64,000 bases of DNA from Aureibaculum marinum (GTDB lineage: Bacteria > Bacteroidota > Bacteroidia > Flavobacteriales > Flavobacteriaceae). Below the pieces are notes generated by a model. The model ran no database searches and was not told where the DNA came from. It worked only from the letters and a program-made list of their open reading frames with translations. The position numbers and the translations under genes were made by a program. Positions 1 through 9,415 of this stretch are shown piece by piece (position 1 is the stretch's first letter; each line of letters begins with the position of its first letter). Location: positions 1-64,000 of the forward strand of contig NZ_RPFJ01000009.1 of assembly GCF_003813905.1 (NCBI RefSeq). The letters are read 5' to 3'.

Positions 1-239
1 CTGAATTAGACTTTTTAGTCGATTTTTCTAAAAAATATGACGAAGTTATTGGAGCTAGAATGATGGGAGGTGGTTTTGGTGGTTGTACCATTAATATTAT
101 ACACCGAGATGCCGTAGCATCTTTTGTAAAAGAGGCTTCCAAAGCGTATTTTGAAAAATTTAACATTAAACTCACTGCATTTGAAGCAATGCCCTCTGAA
201 GGTACTCGTATTAATTACAATATTAAAAATTCATTATAA
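1..239 (+). CDS. galK: Galactokinase, C-terminal end (partial)
   Basis: This is the last ~78 codons of a gene that begins before the window, read in the frame starting at base 3 and stopping with TAA at 237-239. It contains MMGGGFGGCTI, the glycine-rich third motif of GHMP kinases in the form typical of galactokinase, followed by a helical tail that ends EGTRINYNIKNSL. Galactokinase phosphorylates galactose at C1 with ATP in the cytoplasm (Leloir pathway). Only the C-terminus is visible, so another GHMP sugar kinase cannot be fully excluded. The nearby SusC/SusD operon fits a sugar-utilisation neighbourhood. This is host chromosome, outside the mobile element. Confidence 0.85.
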   Translation, partial: ELDFLVDFSKKYDEVIGARMMGGGFGGCTINIIHRDAVASFVKEASKAYFEKFNIKLTAFEAMPSEGTRINYNIKNSL

Positions 240-364
240 CTATAATCAGGCTTTACGTTAAATTATTGAACAAAAAGCCTTTTATTCAATTAAACAAAAT
301 ACATCGCCCTTTTGCCAAAAGAAGAAATTTGTGAACAAAACTTGTTTGATTATAAACATGTTAT

Positions 365-800
365 ACACTTAACGACCATTTGAGTCATAAACTTTGATAA
401 GCTGGTTCACCAATAACTTTAATAAAAGCTGCAAATTTTTATCCATTTCCTCCATAAAACTCTTCAATAGACCTACCATTATATCTATAGTAGCTCTAGC
501 ATTTGTAAATATCCAACCTTGGCTCACTTCTCTGTCCTACAAAAAATGAATGTAATTAACCTCTATCACTAAATTTTATCTATTGTTCATAAGAAAGAAA
601 ACTTGTATTGTTAGCAAAATTATTCTTAACAATTCATGCTCTAGAATCTATTTCATAAGAATCTACATAACCAAATTTGGTAAAAAGTTTAATTTCCAAA
701 AATACCCTTTCACCTTTTCAAATTGAACATCAAATCCATTGAAAAATAAATTTTAAATCTGCAGTAAAATCATTCTACTCCTATTCATTTTCAGTTTGAT
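365..800 (-). pseudogene. Possible decayed gene (relic)
   Basis: No open gene exists in 240-1272, but one minus-strand frame reads protein-like between scattered stop codons. Read from about 800 down to 365 it gives stretches such as KFGYVDSYEIDSRA, SYYRYNGRSIEEFYGGNG and KFAAFIKVIGEPAYQSL, each broken by single TAA/TAG/TGA codons in the same frame. A composition this rich in G, Y, R and E is unusual for random AT-rich spacer. I do not recognise the family. It may be a relic of a secreted or sugar-related protein once linked to galK or the Sus operon, or chance. This is inference from translation by eye. Confidence 0.3.
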
Positions 801-1272
801 TTCTATGAATATTTGTAAAACAATACCAAATCGTATCAACTCGACATAAACTCAACAGCCACATTTATTCCTATTTAAATATATCAGAATTTACATATGA
901 ACTGAATATAATCACAAATTAAAGGCAACTTATAATCGTATTATACATAAAATATTAATCAAAATCTGTATTGATAATATAAAAAATAACAAGGTTAAAA
1001 ATTAAAGTATTCTTACTTATTTGTATTTAAATTATGTTTTTGATAATTAATATTTATACCTTTTTGGCAGTAAAAAACAATCAATTTTAAAACTAAAAAA
1101 TACAACAATTTAAACAACAGCATTTTAAAAATAAAAAAAACACAAAAGTATAGTGTTAATCTAGAATTTTAACACTTATTTTTCCTTTTGTCGAGTTTTG
1201 GTCTAGTTACTTATCTAGCTTTTCACTAAACAAATAACCAAATTTGTAAGGCTTAACATAAACTACTTAAAT
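801..1272. other. AT-rich spacer upstream of the SusC operon
   Basis: About 470 bases of very AT-rich DNA with no coding potential. It should carry the promoter of the operon that starts at 1273. TTTTG occurs at 1196-1200, a possible -33 element, but I see no convincing TAnnTTTG -7 box at the right distance. Nothing else recognisable. Confidence 0.4.
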
Positions 1273-4200
1273 ATGAAATACAAATTATTGGCTCAAACAA
1301 AAGCCAAAAACTACTTAGTAACATTGCTGTTACTTTTTAGTTTCAGCATTATTCACGCACAAAAAATCACTGTGAAAGGTACAGTTACAGGAACTGGAGA
1401 ACCTTTACCAGGTGCTAGTGTGATAATTAAAGGAACATCAATCGGAACTACTACCGATTTTGATGGTGAATATGAAATTGATGCTAACCCCACTGATATT
1501 TTAATTTTTAGATTCATCGGTTTTGTTGACCAAGAAGTTACTGTGGGTAACAACACTACCATAAATATCACTTTAGAGGAAAGTGTAGCAACCTTAGATG
1601 AAGTGGTAGTGGTTGGATATGGTACACAAAGAAAAAAAGAAGTTACAGGGGCTGTTGTAAATATTGGTGATGATGTAATAACTAAAACTGCAACATCAGA
1701 TTTAGCAACTTCTCTTCAAGGTCGAGTAGCAGGTGTAAATATCCAAGCAGCAAGCGGTAGACCTGGGGAAGCTGCCAATGTTCAAATTAGAGGGTTAGGC
1801 TCTGTGAGTTCTGGATCTTTAGGACCACTATATGTTGTAGATGGAATTCCTTTTGAAGGCAATCCAAATATTGCACCTGAACAAGTAAAATCTATTGACA
1901 TTCTAAAAGATGGTGCTGCTGCTTCAATTTATGGAACAAGAGCATCAAATGGAGTAATATTAATTACTACTAAAAAAGGTTCAAAAGGAAAAATGCAAAT
2001 AGACTTTAGTGCATATACTGGTATCCAAAATATTACTTCTGGTACTCCACTTATGAATGTTGAACAACAAATGTATACTGAAGAAGTATTATTAGAAGCA
2101 CTTGGAAGAGATCCTTTAATTTTCTTTTTTAACCAAGATGCTTTAGATTATGACTCAGACTTTGTTGGAGATGTACAAAATAACAATGCTCCAATTCAAA
2201 ATTACAACCTTTCAATATCTGGTGGTGTTGAAAACCTTACTTTAAATTTTAATACAGGATACTTTAAACAAGATGGAGTCTTAATTAATTCAGGTTTTAA
2301 CCGTTTTACAAATAGAATTACAGGTGAGTTTACAAAAGGTAAATTTAAAGCTTACGCAACTTTAGGCTTTACAGAAGAAAATAGAGAACAAGAACCTTGG
2401 GCTTTATATGAATATGCAATTACTCAAACCCCTTGGCAACCACCATTGGCTGATTTAGAAGCATACGGAGATAATGGAGTTCAAATTCCAGTTAGAAATG
2501 CTGTGCAATACGGTTACTTATCTAAACAATTAGGAAATACAGACGAAAGAACAATTAAAAGCTCTAACATTGCTGTTAACTTATCTTATGAGATTCTTGA
2601 AGGACTTAATTACAAATTAAGCTTAGGTAGAAATTCTTGGGATTCTGAAAGAAACTTTTTCACTAAACAATATTTAGTATACAACCAAGACGGTTCATAC
2701 AATGCAGGAGCGTCAAACGAAAAAGCTTCATTAAACAAAGATTATTTCTGGAGCACCAAAGAATCTATAGAGAATATTTTAAACTATAATAAAGAATTTG
2801 GAAAACACAAAATAGGTTTATTAGGAGTTTTATCTTATGAAAAATATAATAGCGAAACACTTGGTACTGGTGTTATTTACAGTAAAGAAACAGGAAATTC
2901 TTTAGAAGTTATTAGTGGTGGTAGTGAAGGTATTACTCCAAATGGTATTGAAGAAGAAAGAACACTTTCAGGTAAATTATTTAGAGCTCAATATAATTAT
3001 AATGATAGGTATTTACTATCTGCAAGTATTAGAAGAGATGGATCTTCTAAATTTTCAGAAGAAAATAGATACGGTAATTTTAAAGGATTTTCTGTTGGTT
3101 GGAACCTTCATGAAGAAAAGTTTTTCGAAAATTTAAACTGGGAAAAATTAAATAGTGTAAAACTAAGAGCTAGTTGGGCTGAGGTAGGAAATCAAGATAT
3201 TCCTTCTTATTCATTTTCTCCTGTAATTGAATCAGGAATTAACTACCCATATGGACCAAATGAAAACTTAAACTATGGAGCTATTCAAAGAAGATATGTT
3301 GATCCAAACATTAAATGGGAAACAACCATTTCTAAAAATATCGGTATAGATATTACTATGCTTGATTATAAACTAAACTTTACTGCAGATTTATATCAAA
3401 ACGACAAAGAAGATATGCTCCTTCAAGAAAGACTTCCTCCTTCAACTGGTACTTATCAACCAAGAGCAACAGGTGTTTATGATATAAAAACTGTTAATGC
3501 AGGAAACATGGTTAATAAAGGTATTGAATTAGCTTTAAGTTACAATGATGAAACTAACTCAGGATTAAAATATTCAATAGCTTCTACATTTACTAAAAAT
3601 GAAAACGAAGTAACAGATTTAAATGGTATTGAACGAGGATATGCAAATGCTCGTCCAATTCTTACAAATGGCGAAAATACAGATTACACTACATTCTTAG
3701 CTAAAGGTTACGAAGCTGGTGCATTTTTCTTAGTTCAACACGATGGAGTTATTAAAACCGACGAACAATTAGCTGCTTACCAACAAATAGACGGTAGTGC
3801 ACAAAAGGGAGATATGATGTACGTAGATCAAGATGGTAATGGTAAAATTGACGATAACGATAGAGTATACGCAGGTTCGGGACAAGCAGAATTTGAAGCT
3901 GGTATTAGCGTAAATTTAGAATATAAAAACTTTGATTTTTTTGTTCAAGGATATTATTCTTATGGAGCTGAAATTTATAATGGAGCAAAACTACACGCAT
4001 ATTCAAGAGGTAGGCATGCAGACCAATATTATATGTGGTCACCACAAAATCCAGATTCAGATATACCGACAGATAGATTAAACTCTCTACATAATAATGT
4101 AAGAGCGAGATCAGATTATTTTCTTGAGGATGGAACCTATTTTAGAATTAGAAACTTAAGCCTTGGCTACTCTATTCCAAATCTAGTTGAAAAAACAGGA

Positions 4201-4368
4201 ATTGAAAAGACAAGAATCTATTTAACAGGTGTAAACCCTTTTACATTCACAAACTACTCTGGATATGACCCAGAAGTTGGTGGAGATGGAATATTTACAC
4301 GTGGAGTTGATAGAGGTAACTACCCTGTAACTCGTCAATTTATGCTTGGAGTTCAACTAAGTTTTTAA
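1273..4368 (+). CDS. susC: SusC/RagA-like TonB-dependent outer-membrane receptor
   Basis: A 1031-residue outer-membrane TonB-dependent transporter that imports oligosaccharides or similar ligands with a SusD lipoprotein partner. A signal peptide ends near IIHA-QK (about residue 30). It is followed by a carboxypeptidase-regulatory-like beta-sandwich (about 32-115, with GEPLPGASVIIKGT and GTTTDFDGEYEI), the SusC signature VVVGYGTQRKKEVTGAV, a plug domain (about 120-235, with PLYVVDGIPFEG and ILKDGAAASIYGTRASNGVILITTKKG spread over it), and a beta-barrel ending in aromatic F (GVQLSF). Length is normal for the family. The SusD gene follows after 20 bases, so the two form one operon. The substrate cannot be told from sequence; the nearby galK hints at a galactose-containing glycan but this is weak. 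Host gene. Confidence 0.95.
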   Translation: MKYKLLAQTKAKNYLVTLLLLFSFSIIHAQKITVKGTVTGTGEPLPGASVIIKGTSIGTTTDFDGEYEIDANPTDILIFRFIGFVDQEVTVGNNTTINITLEESVATLDEVVVVGYGTQRKKEVTGAVVNIGDDVITKTATSDLATSLQGRVAGVNIQAASGRPGEAANVQIRGLGSVSSGSLGPLYVVDGIPFEGNPNIAPEQVKSIDILKDGAAASIYGTRASNGVILITTKKGSKGKMQIDFSAYTGIQNITSGTPLMNVEQQMYTEEVLLEALGRDPLIFFFNQDALDYDSDFVGDVQNNNAPIQNYNLSISGGVENLTLNFNTGYFKQDGVLINSGFNRFTNRITGEFTKGKFKAYATLGFTEENREQEPWALYEYAITQTPWQPPLADLEAYGDNGVQIPVRNAVQYGYLSKQLGNTDERTIKSSNIAVNLSYEILEGLNYKLSLGRNSWDSERNFFTKQYLVYNQDGSYNAGASNEKASLNKDYFWSTKESIENILNYNKEFGKHKIGLLGVLSYEKYNSETLGTGVIYSKETGNSLEVISGGSEGITPNGIEEERTLSGKLFRAQYNYNDRYLLSASIRRDGSSKFSEENRYGNFKGFSVGWNLHEEKFFENLNWEKLNSVKLRASWAEVGNQDIPSYSFSPVIESGINYPYGPNENLNYGAIQRRYVDPNIKWETTISKNIGIDITMLDYKLNFTADLYQNDKEDMLLQERLPPSTGTYQPRATGVYDIKTVNAGNMVNKGIELALSYNDETNSGLKYSIASTFTKNENEVTDLNGIERGYANARPILTNGENTDYTTFLAKGYEAGAFFLVQHDGVIKTDEQLAAYQQIDGSAQKGDMMYVDQDGNGKIDDNDRVYAGSGQAEFEAGISVNLEYKNFDFFVQGYYSYGAEIYNGAKLHAYSRGRHADQYYMWSPQNPDSDIPTDRLNSLHNNVRARSDYFLEDGTYFRIRNLSLGYSIPNLVEKTGIEKTRIYLTGVNPFTFTNYSGYDPEVGGDGIFTRGVDRGNYPVTRQFMLGVQLSF

Positions 4369-4388
4369 TTACTAACTAATTTAATATT

Positions 4389-6143
4389 ATGAAAATTATG
4401 AAAAATAACATCAAGTTACTATTTCTTATAACTATATTTTTTGTTAGTTGTAATGAAGATAGTTTTTTAGAACAAGTAAATCCAAATGCAATTACAGAAG
4501 ATACATTTTGGAATACAGAAAGTCAGTTTAACACAGCTTTAACTACAGTATATGGAGCATTACAATTTAAAAACATTAGTGCTGGTGGTTTAATAAAAGA
4601 AATGAACATGTCTGACATCGGAGGCTGTGAAACTTGGAACGGAGGATATACATTTAGAAACCTTACCTATACAGATGCAACAGCTGCGGTTACTGAAAAA
4701 TGGAATGAATTATATGTTGGAATTTTTAGAGCAAACCAGATAATTCAATATATCCAACAAGCAGATGAATCTAACTTCACAGGAAATAATAAAGCACAAA
4801 TTGAAGCACAAGCTAGATTTTTAAGAGCATTTTTTTACTTTCAATTGGCACACTCTTATGGAGGAGCTGTGATTCATACAGAAGTTGCTAGAAACTCTGA
4901 AGATCTATCTAAACCTTTTTCAACAATTGAAGAAGTTACTAACTCCATAATTATTCCAGATTTAGAATTTGCTCAAGCTAATTTGCCAACAACTTGGGAG
5001 GGAGATGATATTGGACGTATTACTTGGGGAGCTGCAACCAGTATGTTAGGTAAAGTTTATTTATATGGTAAAGACTTTTCTACTGCTGCCAGCTTATTCA
5101 AACAAGTAATAGATTCAGAAATCTACAGCTTAACCGAAAATATCATGGATAACTTCACCGATGTTAATGAGTTTAATTCTGAATCTATTTTTGAAGTAGT
5201 ATACTCATCAACTTTAAACCCAGGGGTTAATGGAAATATAATTGACGACAATCCTAATGAAACTGGTGCCGAAGCCTCAACAATGGCAAGAGAAATTGGT
5301 CATCATTTAGAAGGTGGAGGTTACAACGGAATTATGCCAACTTACTATTTACATGAAATGTTTTTAGCTGACGAAGTAGATTCTACGAACCCAATAAATA
5401 ATGGAAACACCCATTCTAAAAGATTAAACGCTAGTATTGCTCCTGTAAATTATGAAGGTTTATACTACAATAAAACAATAGAAGACATGTCTGGTTGGGC
5501 CTACGGACAAAGTGCCTACACAAAAAAATATAGCAATTGGTATCATCTAGATGCAGAAGATACAGAGTTCAGATCAGGTATAAACTTTAGACATATTAGA
5601 TTGGCAGACGTTTATTTAATGTATGCTGAAGCAGTTATTGAAACTAACGGAGACTACACTACCGCAATCGAATACATTGATAAAGTAAGAAAAAGAGCCG
5701 GTGTAGTAACACTTCAAAAATACATGGATGCTAATTCTGGAATGTTTCCACAATTACATATTAGTCAAGAAATTCACGGAGAAAGACCTATGGTTGCCCC
5801 AAATTCAGAAACAGTTATGACTCACATAAGAAGAGTTGAAAGACCATTAGAACTTTGTTTTGAAGGACACAGATGGAAAGATTTAGTACGTTGGGGAATT
5901 GTACAAGAAGTTTTTGATGAACTACGTGCAGATGAAGTTTGGAGATTCGACCATATTGATGATCTAAATGTTAAAAAGAATGCAGCTATTGGTAACGATG
6001 GAACTGGAGTTGCACCACTATTTATTAAAGAACGAATTAGACCAGACTTTGTAATTTGTTCTGATGTTTACACACCAAATCAGCACAATTATTTTCCAAT
6101 TCCTGCTGGCGAGGTTCAAGCAAATGATCAATTAAATAACTAA
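4389..6143 (+). CDS. susD: SusD/RagB-family glycan-binding lipoprotein
   Basis: A 584-residue surface lipoprotein that caps the SusC channel and binds the ligand. A lipobox ends at Cys21 (FFVSC). The mature N-terminus begins with the usual SusD pattern of an acidic stretch, NPNAITEDTFWNTE, followed by TPR-like helices (QAEARFLRAFFYFQLAHSYG-type helix around residue 140) and the C-terminal RPLELCFEGHRWKDLVRWG segment that is a hallmark of the family. An in-frame ATG three codons later (4398) is an alternative start. It lies 20 bases after SusC and 10 before the next lipoprotein gene, so all three are co-transcribed. Confidence 0.95.
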   Translation: MKIMKNNIKLLFLITIFFVSCNEDSFLEQVNPNAITEDTFWNTESQFNTALTTVYGALQFKNISAGGLIKEMNMSDIGGCETWNGGYTFRNLTYTDATAAVTEKWNELYVGIFRANQIIQYIQQADESNFTGNNKAQIEAQARFLRAFFYFQLAHSYGGAVIHTEVARNSEDLSKPFSTIEEVTNSIIIPDLEFAQANLPTTWEGDDIGRITWGAATSMLGKVYLYGKDFSTAASLFKQVIDSEIYSLTENIMDNFTDVNEFNSESIFEVVYSSTLNPGVNGNIIDDNPNETGAEASTMAREIGHHLEGGGYNGIMPTYYLHEMFLADEVDSTNPINNGNTHSKRLNASIAPVNYEGLYYNKTIEDMSGWAYGQSAYTKKYSNWYHLDAEDTEFRSGINFRHIRLADVYLMYAEAVIETNGDYTTAIEYIDKVRKRAGVVTLQKYMDANSGMFPQLHISQEIHGERPMVAPNSETVMTHIRRVERPLELCFEGHRWKDLVRWGIVQEVFDELRADEVWRFDHIDDLNVKKNAAIGNDGTGVAPLFIKERIRPDFVICSDVYTPNQHNYFPIPAGEVQANDQLNN

Positions 6144-6153
6144 ATAGCGAATT

Positions 6154-7740
6154 ATGAAAATTAAAACATTTAATATATATATACTATTTATTCTTTTTTC
6201 ATTAACATTTAGTTCTTGTGAAGAAGATAATGATGTAAAATTAATAGAAACCAATCATCAAGTAATTTACACTTCTGAAATGGATTTTGAAAACACTATC
6301 CAAGTAAATGGAAAAATTTCATTTTCAGATGTATCACAAGGTGTAGTTTCTAGAGAATGGAGATTTCCAGAAAATGTTGTAGACATTATTGATTCAGAAA
6401 ACGATTTAACATCTAACGAAGTAACAGTTAAAACTATTTTTAACCAAGCTGGAACATATGATGTTTATTTACACCAAGAGTTTAAAGGTGATGCGTATGT
6501 TGGTGAAACTATAAAAGGAAAATCATTAGATACCACCATCGTAGTTACAGTATTAGATTCTCTAAAAGCTTTAATTACAGCTAACTATATTAATGAAGAT
6601 GGATCAACTGGAGCCGAATTAAATTTAGCTAATATGGCTGAAAATGTAGTGACAGCTAGTAAATCAATTAGATTTTCTCAATCTACAATTGGTGGCCCTG
6701 AAAATTTTGATTGGACTTTAGAAGGCGGAGATCCTGAAACAGTTACAGGCGAAGAAAATTCAATTGACGTTAAATACAAAAAATTAGGGGTTTACGATGT
6801 GAAATTTATAGCTTCAAGAGAAAGACCAGAAGGGATCGACACTATTTATTTCAAAGATTTAATTAAAGTTATACCATCTACCGACCCAGTAGATTTAGAA
6901 CAAGTAACTGAAAAAGATGGGAAAATTGCTTTGGTTTTTAGTAGAGAAATGGATGCATTTAGTTTAGACAAAAACAACTTTAACGTAACCATAGAAAATG
7001 ATGGAAATATAATTACATCTTCAATATCAAAAGTAAGTATAGACCCAGATGAAGGAAATATAGTTTTAATTGAATTAAATAATAATAGGGTTTATAATGA
7101 TGATATTGTTACTGTAAGTTACACTCCAGGTATTTTAATGACTACGGACGCTGTTGAGGCAACTGCATTTACTGACGTTCGTTTAGAATTTGAAACATAT
7201 AATATTTTACAAGACACAGAGTTTGACTATAGTTTTGAAAACACGACAGCTACTGAATGGCCTTACCTTTGGTGGGGCGGAGAATGGGGAATGTATGATT
7301 TAGATATTGTATCTTCAAATGCTCAAGACGGATCTAAAAGTGCCTATATTGAATATCATGAAAATGGAGGTATGATTATTGGACACAATAATCTTGCAGG
7401 AACACCAGTTACTGTCCCTATTAAAGCAGGACAAGCTTATGAATTTGGACTTTGGATTTATGTTACTGAAGATTTTGCTAGTAGCCCTTACCCTTTAAAT
7501 GATTCTGTTTTTGAATCTGATATTAGAATATACCCTAGCGACTGGAGTTTTGAAGCTCTTGTAACAACTTTTACAGAAGATTTCCCTATTGGTGAATGGG
7601 TTTATACAAACACATTTATTACAGGGCCAAGTGACTCTAATGTAGACTTATATATTAGAGGTTATAATGTTGGAACAAATAAAAGATTAAAATTCTATAT
7701 GGACAATTTCTCAATATCTGAAGTAAATCTAAGACCATAA
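6154..7740 (+). CDS. PKD-like multidomain surface lipoprotein of the Sus operon
   Basis: A 528-residue lipoprotein (Cys22 after TFSS). Two PKD/Ig-like modules seem present in the first 240 residues (FSDVSQGVVSREWRFPENV and the QSTIGGPENFDWTLEGGDPE segments both match the PKD pattern of a tryptophan-containing strand followed by a turn). A third bacterial Ig-like module with FSREMDAFSLDKNNF follows at about 245-345. The C-terminal ~180 residues resemble a carbohydrate-binding jelly roll (GSKSAYIEYHENGG, QAYEFGLWIYV, KRLKFYMDNFSISEV). Such SusE/SusF-position proteins bind glycan on the cell surface. No catalytic domain is visible. It is the last gene of the operon and is followed by a terminator hairpin. 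Confidence 0.75.
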   Translation: MKIKTFNIYILFILFSLTFSSCEEDNDVKLIETNHQVIYTSEMDFENTIQVNGKISFSDVSQGVVSREWRFPENVVDIIDSENDLTSNEVTVKTIFNQAGTYDVYLHQEFKGDAYVGETIKGKSLDTTIVVTVLDSLKALITANYINEDGSTGAELNLANMAENVVTASKSIRFSQSTIGGPENFDWTLEGGDPETVTGEENSIDVKYKKLGVYDVKFIASRERPEGIDTIYFKDLIKVIPSTDPVDLEQVTEKDGKIALVFSREMDAFSLDKNNFNVTIENDGNIITSSISKVSIDPDEGNIVLIELNNNRVYNDDIVTVSYTPGILMTTDAVEATAFTDVRLEFETYNILQDTEFDYSFENTTATEWPYLWWGGEWGMYDLDIVSSNAQDGSKSAYIEYHENGGMIIGHNNLAGTPVTVPIKAGQAYEFGLWIYVTEDFASSPYPLNDSVFESDIRIYPSDWSFEALVTTFTEDFPIGEWVYTNTFITGPSDSNVDLYIRGYNVGTNKRLKFYMDNFSISEVNLRP

Positions 7741-7767
7741 ATATTATTTGAGTTAGTAAATTGAATT

Positions 7768-7796
7768 CCCTCTAGTAATTGTTGCTAGAGGGTTTC
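7768..7796 (+). terminator. Terminator after the Sus operon
   Basis: Perfect 8-bp inverted repeat CCCTCTAG (7768-7775) / CTAGAGGG (7785-7792) with a 9-base loop, followed by TTTCT. It lies 28 bases after the stop of the preceding lipoprotein gene. Confidence 0.75.
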
Positions 7797-7854
7797 TAAT
7801 TTCTAATCTATTTATTTTTTTTACCATTTACTTTCAATTAAATAAATAAAAAAA

Positions 7855-7882
7855 CCTTTCAGTAAACTGAAAGGCTTTTTTT
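7855..7882. terminator. Terminator, probably for the split tRNA-Leu or bidirectional
   Basis: Perfect 9-bp inverted repeat CCTTTCAGT (7855-7863) / ACTGAAAGG (7866-7874) with a 2-base loop. A T run follows on the plus strand (7876-7882), and an A run precedes it, giving a T run on the minus strand. It sits directly after the 3' end of the minus-strand tRNA-Leu fragment at 7884, so it was probably the tRNA terminator and can also stop plus-strand transcription. Confidence 0.75.
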
Positions 7883-7883
7883 G

Positions 7884-7936
7884 TACAGGCGGAGAGACTC
7901 GAACTCTCACACCTTGCGGCACTAGATCCTAAGTCT
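7884..7936 (-). pseudogene. 3' half of a chromosomal tRNA-Leu(UAG) split by the element
   Basis: On the minus strand this holds the 3' 53 nt of a tRNA-Leu: anticodon loop end and 3' anticodon strand TCTAG, long variable arm, T arm with TTCGAGT, acceptor strand CGCCTGT (complement of 7885-7891) and discriminator A. The D arm and 5' acceptor strand are missing. The missing 5' half is at 62834-62862, where the strands CTAGA and GCAGGCG pair with TCTAG and CGCCTGT here (one G-U). Joined, the two pieces give 82 nt, the same length as the intact element-borne tRNA-Leu. This is therefore the chromosomal target gene cut in the anticodon arm. Confidence 0.9.
7926..7936. repeat. attL core direct repeat
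   Basis: ATCCTAAGTCT, repeated exactly at 62823-62833 (attR). On the minus strand it reads through the anticodon loop (CTTAGGA) of the tRNA-Leu. The intact element-borne tRNA carries ten of the eleven bases (62747-62756). Confidence 0.85.
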
Positions 7937-8038
7937 GGTATATATTGCACCAATAAAACATAAATAATCTCATTTTCAATGATTTATGTTTTCAATCATT
8001 TTATTTAAAGTCATTTAATATCAGTTGATTTCAATATT

Positions 8039-8114
8039 TGTTGTACCTATGTTGTACCCAGATTACCTAATAAATTAGTAACTTTAGGGCGGTTTTCATA
8101 TCAAATGTTGTACC
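8039..8114 (+). repeat. Left arm-type repeats TGTTGTACC (integrase-binding candidates)
   Basis: TGTTGTACC occurs at 8039-8047, 8050-8058 (11 bp apart, one helical turn) and 8106-8114. The first two with their spacer recur as an identical 22-base block at 62615-62636 near the other end. Tyrosine recombinases of this type bind short arm sites on both sides of the core, so these are the natural candidates. The first pair lies ~103 bp from the attL core. Confidence 0.65.
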
Positions 8115-8147
8115 TGATTTGACTTTCGGACTCAAAACAGGTTTACA

Positions 8148-9362
8148 ATGTCAACAAGTGCAAAAATTATTCTTCGTAAAAAGCCTAATTCGAAAGGCCT
8201 ATATCCGCTTGCTATTAGGATAACTAAAGACCGTCGTTCAACATATAAACATATCGGGCATTATATTGAACTAGAAGACTGGGATACAAAAAATCTTAAA
8301 GTAAAGAAATCGCATCCTAATGCAGAAAGTTTAAACAATCTTTTGACTTCTAAACTTTCAGAAGCTAGAAAAGGTTTAATAGTTTTACAGACCAATAATA
8401 AGGATGCAACGGTTCGTCAAATTAAAAAAGAAATTTATAAACCAACTTCTAAACTCACTTTCTTTGATTTTGCAGACGAACATCTTGAAGCTCTTGTAGC
8501 AGAAAATAAAATCAATCGTCATTCTACCGATTCTGCTTGGCTCAGTTATATTGAGAAATATTGTAAAGCACGACACCTTACTTTTCAAGAAATAGATGAG
8601 CGATTCCTCAAAAAGTTTAAAATCTACCTTAAAGGTTCTTGCTCACTTACTGAAACTACTGCTATGAATGTTATGGTTTTGATTCGTTTACTCTTTAATC
8701 GGGCAATAAAGGATAAGGTAGTAAGTAAAGAACTTTATCCGTTCGGTACAGGCAAATTTAAAATCAAGTTTCCTGAAACTACCAAAACAGGGCTTACGGG
8801 TAAAGAAATACAAGCCCTTGAAAATGTCGCTGAACTCACCGATATGGAAGAACACTCGCTGAATGTTTGGCTTTTTAGTTTCTATTTTGCCGGAATGCGT
8901 GTGTCTGATGTTTTGTTTACGAGGTGGTCCCAGATTTATGATGGCAGATTACATTATAGAATGGGTAAGAACTCAAAGTTGTTATCCTTGAAAATACCAA
9001 GCAAGGTTGAAAAAATCTTATTACAATATATTTCTTATAAAAATAGTGATGATGATTTTGTGTTTCCAGAAATGAAAAAAGCAGATTTAACCGATGCAAA
9101 AGATATTTATAGAAAAAAGAAAGTCGCAAATAAAAAGTTTAACGACCATCTAAAGAAAATTACAAAAAGAGCAGGCATCCAAAAAAAGGTAACGATGCAT
9201 ATTGCTCGTCATTCGTTTGGCAATATTGCAGCTGACAGTATTCATCCTCTAATGCTTCAAAAGCTGTACCGTCATACAGATTTAAAAACTACCATTAATT
9301 ATCAAGCAAACTTTATACACAAAGACGCTGATGATGCTTTGGATAGCGTAGTCAATTTTTGA
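8148..9362 (+). CDS. int: Tyrosine-type integrase of the element
   Basis: A 404-residue site-specific recombinase that inserts and excises the element. It has an N-terminal arm-binding domain of the Bacteroidota type (LRKKPNSKGLYPLAIRITKDRRSTY), a SAM-like core-binding domain (about 105-205) and a C-terminal catalytic domain. The catalytic residues are visible: R in AGMRVSD, H and R in HIARHSF, H in LYRHTD, and the nucleophile Y in TTINYQ. It is full length. It starts ~210 bp inside attL and reads inward. Arm-type repeats lie just upstream, one of them only 34 bases before the start codon, so the integrase may occlude its own promoter. Confidence 0.95.
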   Translation: MSTSAKIILRKKPNSKGLYPLAIRITKDRRSTYKHIGHYIELEDWDTKNLKVKKSHPNAESLNNLLTSKLSEARKGLIVLQTNNKDATVRQIKKEIYKPTSKLTFFDFADEHLEALVAENKINRHSTDSAWLSYIEKYCKARHLTFQEIDERFLKKFKIYLKGSCSLTETTAMNVMVLIRLLFNRAIKDKVVSKELYPFGTGKFKIKFPETTKTGLTGKEIQALENVAELTDMEEHSLNVWLFSFYFAGMRVSDVLFTRWSQIYDGRLHYRMGKNSKLLSLKIPSKVEKILLQYISYKNSDDDFVFPEMKKADLTDAKDIYRKKKVANKKFNDHLKKITKRAGIQKKVTMHIARHSFGNIAADSIHPLMLQKLYRHTDLKTTINYQANFIHKDADDALDSVVNF

Positions 9363-9373
9363 ACCATTCTAAT

Positions 9374-9392
9374 TTTGCACAACCATTGCATT
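9374..9392. promoter_or_regulatory. Fur-type operator upstream of the RND operon
   Basis: TTTGCA-N7-TGCATT, a 19-bp near-palindrome. It matches the perfect AATGCA-N7-TGCATT palindrome at 15786-15804 and shares TGCAC, CCATTGCATT with it at the same spacing. It ends 10 bases before the -7 box, so a bound repressor would block RNA polymerase. The likely ligand is the Fur-family protein encoded at 15371-15787 in the same operon. Confidence 0.6.
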
Positions 9393-9402
9393 AAATAATT
9401 TT

Positions 9403-9410
9403 TATCTTTG
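9403..9410 (+). promoter_or_regulatory. -7 box TATCTTTG; near-leaderless start
   Basis: TATCTTTG matches the Bacteroidota -7 consensus TAnnTTTG. No good -33 TTG lies at 17-23 bases. The GTG start of the next gene begins only 5 bases after the box, so the transcript would start at or within a base or two of the start codon. Confidence 0.5.
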
Positions 9411-9415
9411 TATCT

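Noticed and set aside
7855-7936. Left tRNA fragment as a functional tRNA
   Set aside because: It lacks the D arm and the 5' acceptor strand; only the 3' half is there.
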